Positions 3,882-6,946 of a stretch of 6,946 nucleotides of DNA are shown here, piece after piece; within the stretch, counting starts at the first letter, position 1, and every line of letters starts with the position of its first letter. The DNA lies in contig WQZW01000079.1 in NCBI GenBank assembly GCA_009780545.1, positions 1-6,946 on the forward strand, written 5' to 3'. The notes beneath the pieces are model-generated. The model was not told the DNA's origin and made no database searches. It worked only from the letters and a program-made list of their open reading frames with translations. The stretch is from Treponema sp. GTDB lineage: Bacteria; Spirochaetota; Spirochaetia; Treponematales; Breznakiellaceae. A program made the position numbers and the translations under genes.

Positions 3882-5332
3882 GGCCGCGACGAAAACCGGT
3901 TCCCGATGCGGGGGGCAAACCCGCGGTAACGGGCGGAGTTTTGCTTCGCAAAACCCCGGTGCTTTTCCTGGCCCTTTTCCTCCTGCGGGCCGCCGACCTT
4001 CGGGCCGAACAGTCGCAGGACATGCCGCCGGAAAACCCGCTTTCCTCGGCCGTCGTGCCTCAGGCGATCGGCAATTCCCGCCCGCTTAGGAACATCGCGG
4101 GCCGCCCGGCGGAACGGGACCGGCATGCGGAGCCGACGAGGTTCGCCTTCCACCGCCCGCCGCCGTCCGAACCGCTGCCGGGCGCGGCGTCGCTGCTTTC
4201 CCCGAAGAACGTGGAGAACCCGGCGACGAAGCAGTTCATACAGCGCTTTTCCCTGCCGGCCGGCATCGTCTGGCTGAACGGGGCGATACGGAACGGGCAT
4301 ACCTACATTCCCTTCGTCAGGGAGGAGATACGCTTGCGCGACCTTCCCCCCGAGCTGGTGGTCGTGCCGATCATCGAGTCCGACTACATCGGCACGGCCC
4401 GGAGCCGTTCCGGGGCGGTGGGCCTCTGGCAGTTCATGCTGAACAGCATCGAGCCCTTCGGGATACGGGTTACCGACCTCCTGGACGAAAGGCGGGACTT
4501 CCGCAAGGCCACGGTCTCCGCCCTCCGCAAGCTCCGGGAACACCGGCAGGTTTTCGGCGACTGGACGCTGGCCCTCGCCGCCTACAACATGGGTCCCAAC
4601 GGCCTCCGCCGCGCGATGGAACGGGCCGGCACGAACGATTACTGGCGGCTGGCCGAACTCCGCGCGTTGAGTACCGAGACCGCCGGCTTCGTCCCCAGGA
4701 TCGTCGCCGTCTCCTACCTGCTGGCCAACGCCAGGCAATACGGCATCGACTGGTGGCCGGAGGGGGTGGACTGGACGGCCCTGCCCTGCGACAGGCAGGT
4801 ATCGCTGGACTTCGTCGCCTCGAAGACCGGCGCCGATCCCGACCTGCTCCGCCGGCTCAACCTCGAGCTGCTCCACGGGGTAAGCCCCGCGGGCGGGCGC
4901 GAACTGGTCGTTCCCTCCTCCCATGCGGCCAGGATCGCCGCCCTCCTGGAAGAGGGCGACATCCCGCTTATCTTCTTCCACCGTTACCAGGTGCGGCCGG
5001 GCGATACCCTCTGGTCGCTGTCCCGGCACTACGGGGTTACGGTCGAGGCCATACAGCAGGGCAACCGGGGCCTTGCCGGAAGGTACCTGATTCCCGGGGA
5101 GGTGCTGAACATCCCGGCCTACCGTGAGGTCGCCGAACCGGAGCGGACCGAGCCGCCCGCTTCCGGAAAGAGCTTTTCCGGGACGCATACCGTGGTCCAC
5201 GGCGACACGATGTGGGCGCTGTCCCGCCGTTACGGGGTGGACGTGGCCGAACTTGCCGGCGCGAACGGCCTCGAGCTGGGGCAGATTCTTTCCATAGGAA
5301 TGGTGCTGAGAGTGCCGATAATGGAAGAATGA
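3878..5332 (+). CDS. mltD: MltD-like lytic transglycosylase with two LysM domains
   Basis: This encodes 484 residues and should cleave the MurNAc-GlcNAc bond of peptidoglycan in the periplasm, leaving 1,6-anhydro ends. Residues 1-43 are a signal peptide with an unusually long n-region; the hydrophobic core is 28-37 and cleavage is likely after Leu-Arg-Ala43. The GH23 catalytic domain covers about 120-290. It has the catalytic Glu167 in Pro-Ile-Ile-Glu-Ser, then Gly-Leu-Trp-Gln-Phe-Met (182-187) and Ala-Ala-Tyr-Asn-Met-Gly (234-239), the MltD order. Two LysM glycan-binding domains follow at about 370-413 and 437-480, each with a Gly-Asp-Thr-Leu/Met-Trp motif. ATG 3878 has GGGGAG nearby and overlaps the previous stop by four bases; the next gene overlaps in the same way. 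A palindrome sits inside the coding region of the n-region (3934-3958). TTG 3941 would give a shorter, more normal signal peptide. Confidence 0.93.
   Translation: MRPRRKPVPDAGGKPAVTGGVLLRKTPVLFLALFLLRAADLRAEQSQDMPPENPLSSAVVPQAIGNSRPLRNIAGRPAERDRHAEPTRFAFHRPPPSEPLPGAASLLSPKNVENPATKQFIQRFSLPAGIVWLNGAIRNGHTYIPFVREEIRLRDLPPELVVVPIIESDYIGTARSRSGAVGLWQFMLNSIEPFGIRVTDLLDERRDFRKATVSALRKLREHRQVFGDWTLALAAYNMGPNGLRRAMERAGTNDYWRLAELRALSTETAGFVPRIVAVSYLLANARQYGIDWWPEGVDWTALPCDRQVSLDFVASKTGADPDLLRRLNLELLHGVSPAGGRELVVPSSHAARIAALLEEGDIPLIFFHRYQVRPGDTLWSLSRHYGVTVEAIQQGNRGLAGRYLIPGEVLNIPAYREVAEPERTEPPASGKSFSGTHTVVHGDTMWALSRRYGVDVAELAGANGLELGQILSIGMVLRVPIMEE
3934..3958. repeat. Palindrome 4 family member inside a coding region
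   Basis: CGGAGTTTTGC pairs with GCAAAACCCCG around TTC, with one mismatch (A3937 opposite C3955). The arms match those at 1923-1945, and both copies follow a short GC-rich inverted repeat. It codes in frame for about residues 20-27 (Gly-Val-Leu-Leu-Arg-Lys-Thr-Pro), just before the hydrophobic core of the signal peptide. Confidence 0.8.
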
Positions 5333-6684
5333 GGGTACAAGGAAAAATTTTGCCGGTCCTGCTCCTGCTTGCGGGGCTTCCATGTTTTGCGCAGACCGAC
5401 GTAGGCATATCGGGCGAGGTACTCTGGGATCGGATGGAGGTAAACGCCGTCATTTCCCTGGACCTGGCGTCCGCCGGAATACGGATTCCCGCCGGCCGGA
5501 CCCAGGCCGAATCGCTGCTCGCCGCCGAATACCTCCGCCTTATCGGAACCGCGCTTCTGGGCATACAGGTCGATTCCTCGAGGGTGATCGGCGACCTTAT
5601 CGCGGGCGGGGAGTGGACGCTGGCCGACCTGGAAGCCCTCGCCCTGGGCGCCCGGGCGGTGCCCTCGACCCTTTCCCCCTCGCTGGACAGGCTTTCGGTC
5701 TCCTACATACTGGGCATCTCCGGCATCAGCGGGGCCCTGCTCCGCCACCGGATTCCGATCGAGCCGCCCCGAACCCTGTCCCCGGTCGCCGCGCCGGCCT
5801 TTACCGGCATCCTCATCATCGCCTCCGATCCCCAGCGGGTGCACGGCAGGGAAGGCAGCGCGTTGATGCGGCCGGCCCTGTTCCCCAAGATATGGGACAC
5901 CGAGATGAACCTTATCTTCGAGAAGAACATGCTCGACCCGGCCGCCGCCGGCCGCATGCGCTACTTTACCCGTGACGGCATCTTCGTCGGCGGCCCCTCC
6001 GGACTTTCTCCGGAAGTGGCCGCCGTCGTCGGGGACAGGCCCCTGCGGGTTTTCGCCCACGGCGTTTTCGGCGCCAGCCCCACCGATCCCATCCTGGGCA
6101 GGGACGACGCCCTCGCGATCATCTCCAGGGAGGAAAACCGAAGGCTGCTTAGGGAGGGGAAGGTGGCGATCATACTGGATTCCTCGGTGATTCGGGAGCA
6201 GTTCAGGGCGCTTCCGGAGTGGCGGCCGGCGCGCGGTCCGGTCGCCGCTTCCGTTCCCCTGAACGAGATGCGCGGCAGTTTGGACGATCTGGGACTGGAC
6301 GACGTCGGCGTCAACGTAGGCCGGCAGGGCCTGACGATAACCATGGACGGCATATTGTTCCAGCCGGACAGCGCCGAGATGATTCCCGGCGAACTGGACA
6401 AGATACGGGAGATCGCCGAAGTCCTGCGGAACTTCCCCGAGGGGAGCATCGTCGTCAGCGGCCACACGGCCCTCGCCGGAAGCCCCGAAGGCCGCATGCA
6501 GCTTTCCCTGCAGCGCGCCACCGCCGTGGCCGAGTACCTGGTAACGCTCGGCGTGCGCACCGCCGACAGGATAAGCGTCCGGGGCTACGGCGCGGACATG
6601 CCGCTGGCCGACAACGACACCGACGAAGGCCGCAGGATAAACCGACGGGTGGAGATCACGGTACTGGACCCGGATTCTTTCTGA
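5329..6684 (+). CDS. Secreted protein with C-terminal OmpA-like domain
   Basis: This encodes 451 residues. The ATG at 5329 overlaps the transglycosylase stop as ATGA, and GGAAG lies only a few bases upstream, so coupled translation is likely. Residues 1-21 form a signal peptide (Arg2, Lys6, hydrophobic 7-17, cleavage after Cys-Phe-Ala21). Residues 22 to about 325 have no family I recognise. The OmpA-like domain is 336-446: Ile-Leu-Phe-Gln-Pro-Asp-Ser-Ala opens it, Gly-His-Thr is at 378-380, Leu-Ser-Leu-Gln-Arg-Ala at 392-397 and Asn-Arg-Arg-Val-Glu at 438-442. This fold normally grips diaminopimelate in peptidoglycan. The Asp that usually follows Gly-His-Thr is Ala381 here, so binding may be weak or lost. 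Layout and neighbours resemble T. pallidum TP0624 as I remember it. It is probably a periplasmic partner of the transglycosylase; no beta-barrel is apparent. Confidence 0.88.
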   Translation: MRVQGKILPVLLLLAGLPCFAQTDVGISGEVLWDRMEVNAVISLDLASAGIRIPAGRTQAESLLAAEYLRLIGTALLGIQVDSSRVIGDLIAGGEWTLADLEALALGARAVPSTLSPSLDRLSVSYILGISGISGALLRHRIPIEPPRTLSPVAAPAFTGILIIASDPQRVHGREGSALMRPALFPKIWDTEMNLIFEKNMLDPAAAGRMRYFTRDGIFVGGPSGLSPEVAAVVGDRPLRVFAHGVFGASPTDPILGRDDALAIISREENRRLLREGKVAIILDSSVIREQFRALPEWRPARGPVAASVPLNEMRGSLDDLGLDDVGVNVGRQGLTITMDGILFQPDSAEMIPGELDKIREIAEVLRNFPEGSIVVSGHTALAGSPEGRMQLSLQRATAVAEYLVTLGVRTADRISVRGYGADMPLADNDTDEGRRINRRVEITVLDPDSF

Positions 6685-6686
6685 GA

Positions 6687-6709
6687 GGGGGAGTCCGGAG
6701 GATTCCCCC
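6687..6709. repeat. Palindrome, 10-bp arms, 3-base loop, after the OmpA-domain gene
   Basis: GGGGGAGTCC pairs with GGATTCCCCC (one G-T pair) around GGA, two bases past the TGA at 6682-6684. No T run follows, so it is a weak terminator candidate. Its arm and loop sizes match the 1617-1972 group. Confidence 0.65.
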
Positions 6710-6731
6710 CGCCGCCAATGAAGGAACCGAA

Positions 6732-6946
6732 ATGCCGCTGACATGGGACGAAATACAGGCGAACGCCACGGCTTTTTCAAAACGCTGGAAGGACGCGGCG
6801 AACGAGGAAGCGCAGGCGCAGAGTTTTATCGCCGCTTTTTTGCGGGTTTTCGGGATTGGCGACCCGCTTTCGGTGGGCGAGTTCGAGTTTCGCGTGCCGC
6901 TGGCCGACGGCAGAAAGGGCTACGTCGATTTTCTGTGGAAGGGCAA
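6732..6946 (+). CDS. MmeI-like type II restriction-modification enzyme, N-terminal part (cut by window end)
   Basis: Only the first 71 codons are present. ATG 6732 has AAGGAA eight bases upstream. The opening Met-Pro-Leu-Thr-Trp-Asp-Glu-Ile, then Phe-Ser-Lys-Arg-Trp-Lys-Asp and Ala-Gln-Ser-Phe, is typical of MmeI-type proteins, in which one chain carries an N-terminal nuclease, a gamma-class adenine methyltransferase and a target-recognition domain. Asp66 in Tyr-Val-Asp-Phe-Leu-Trp-Lys-Gly lies where the first metal-binding Asp of the PD-(D/E)XK nuclease is found in MmeI (Asp70). The Glu-X-Lys half would lie beyond the window. The full protein is usually about 900 residues or more. It would modify host DNA and cut unmodified DNA, a phage-defence role. 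I cannot tell whether the gene is intact or whether a defence island follows. Confidence 0.8.
   Translation, partial: MPLTWDEIQANATAFSKRWKDAANEEAQAQSFIAAFLRVFGIGDPLSVGEFEFRVPLADGRKGYVDFLWKG

Noticed and set aside
3857..5383. Minus-strand open frame of 508 codons, and a similar one at 5230-6780
   Set aside because: High-GC shadows of the transglycosylase and OmpA-domain genes; Gly/Arg/Pro-rich products without domains or starts.
5329..5391. OmpA-domain protein as a lipoprotein through Cys19
   Set aside because: The residues before Cys19 are Gly-Leu-Pro, and Pro at -1 does not fit a lipobox; cleavage after Ala21 is better.

Overview
The window looks like chromosomal DNA from a spirochaete, most likely a Treponema-like member of the Spirochaetales with fairly high GC. 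The reasons are two small lipoproteins with loose lipoboxes and a TPR protein / MltD-type transglycosylase with LysM / OmpA-domain gene order. I recall a similar order in Treponema pallidum around TP0622-TP0624, but I could not check it. No rRNA or tRNA gene was seen.

Left part (1-1612), all genes on the minus strand. A promoter with a perfect TATAAT box drives a lipoprotein gene (1539 to 1063). It is followed in another frame by a Lys/Pro-rich reading frame ending in Val-Trp-Tyr-Lys-Pro-Trp-Thr-Trp-Phe (about 1049 to 738). The two may be one gene split by a frameshift. After two hairpins comes a Trp-rich lipoprotein gene (606 to 121). The last 60 bases of the Lys/Pro-rich gene recur exactly at the left edge (1-60), so the Trp-rich gene lies between two copies of the same gene end.

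Middle (1613-2195) holds no believable gene. It is a dense archipelago of short perfect palindromes, mostly with 3-base loops, around an array of about nine 25-base tandem units. Two of the palindromes form a pair that differs by compensated changes in both arms. Another has a near-copy inside the coding sequence of the transglycosylase gene.

Right part. A six-helix membrane protein (2747 to 2196, minus) and a plus-strand operon diverge from a very short shared promoter region. The operon encodes a membrane-anchored TPR protein, an MltD-like lytic transglycosylase with two LysM domains, and a secreted protein with a C-terminal OmpA-like domain. Both junctions are 4-base ATGA overlaps, so the three are probably made together and act at the periplasmic peptidoglycan. 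The OmpA-like domain lacks the usual Asp of its peptidoglycan-binding motif. After one more palindrome, the window ends in the first 71 codons of an MmeI-type restriction-modification enzyme.
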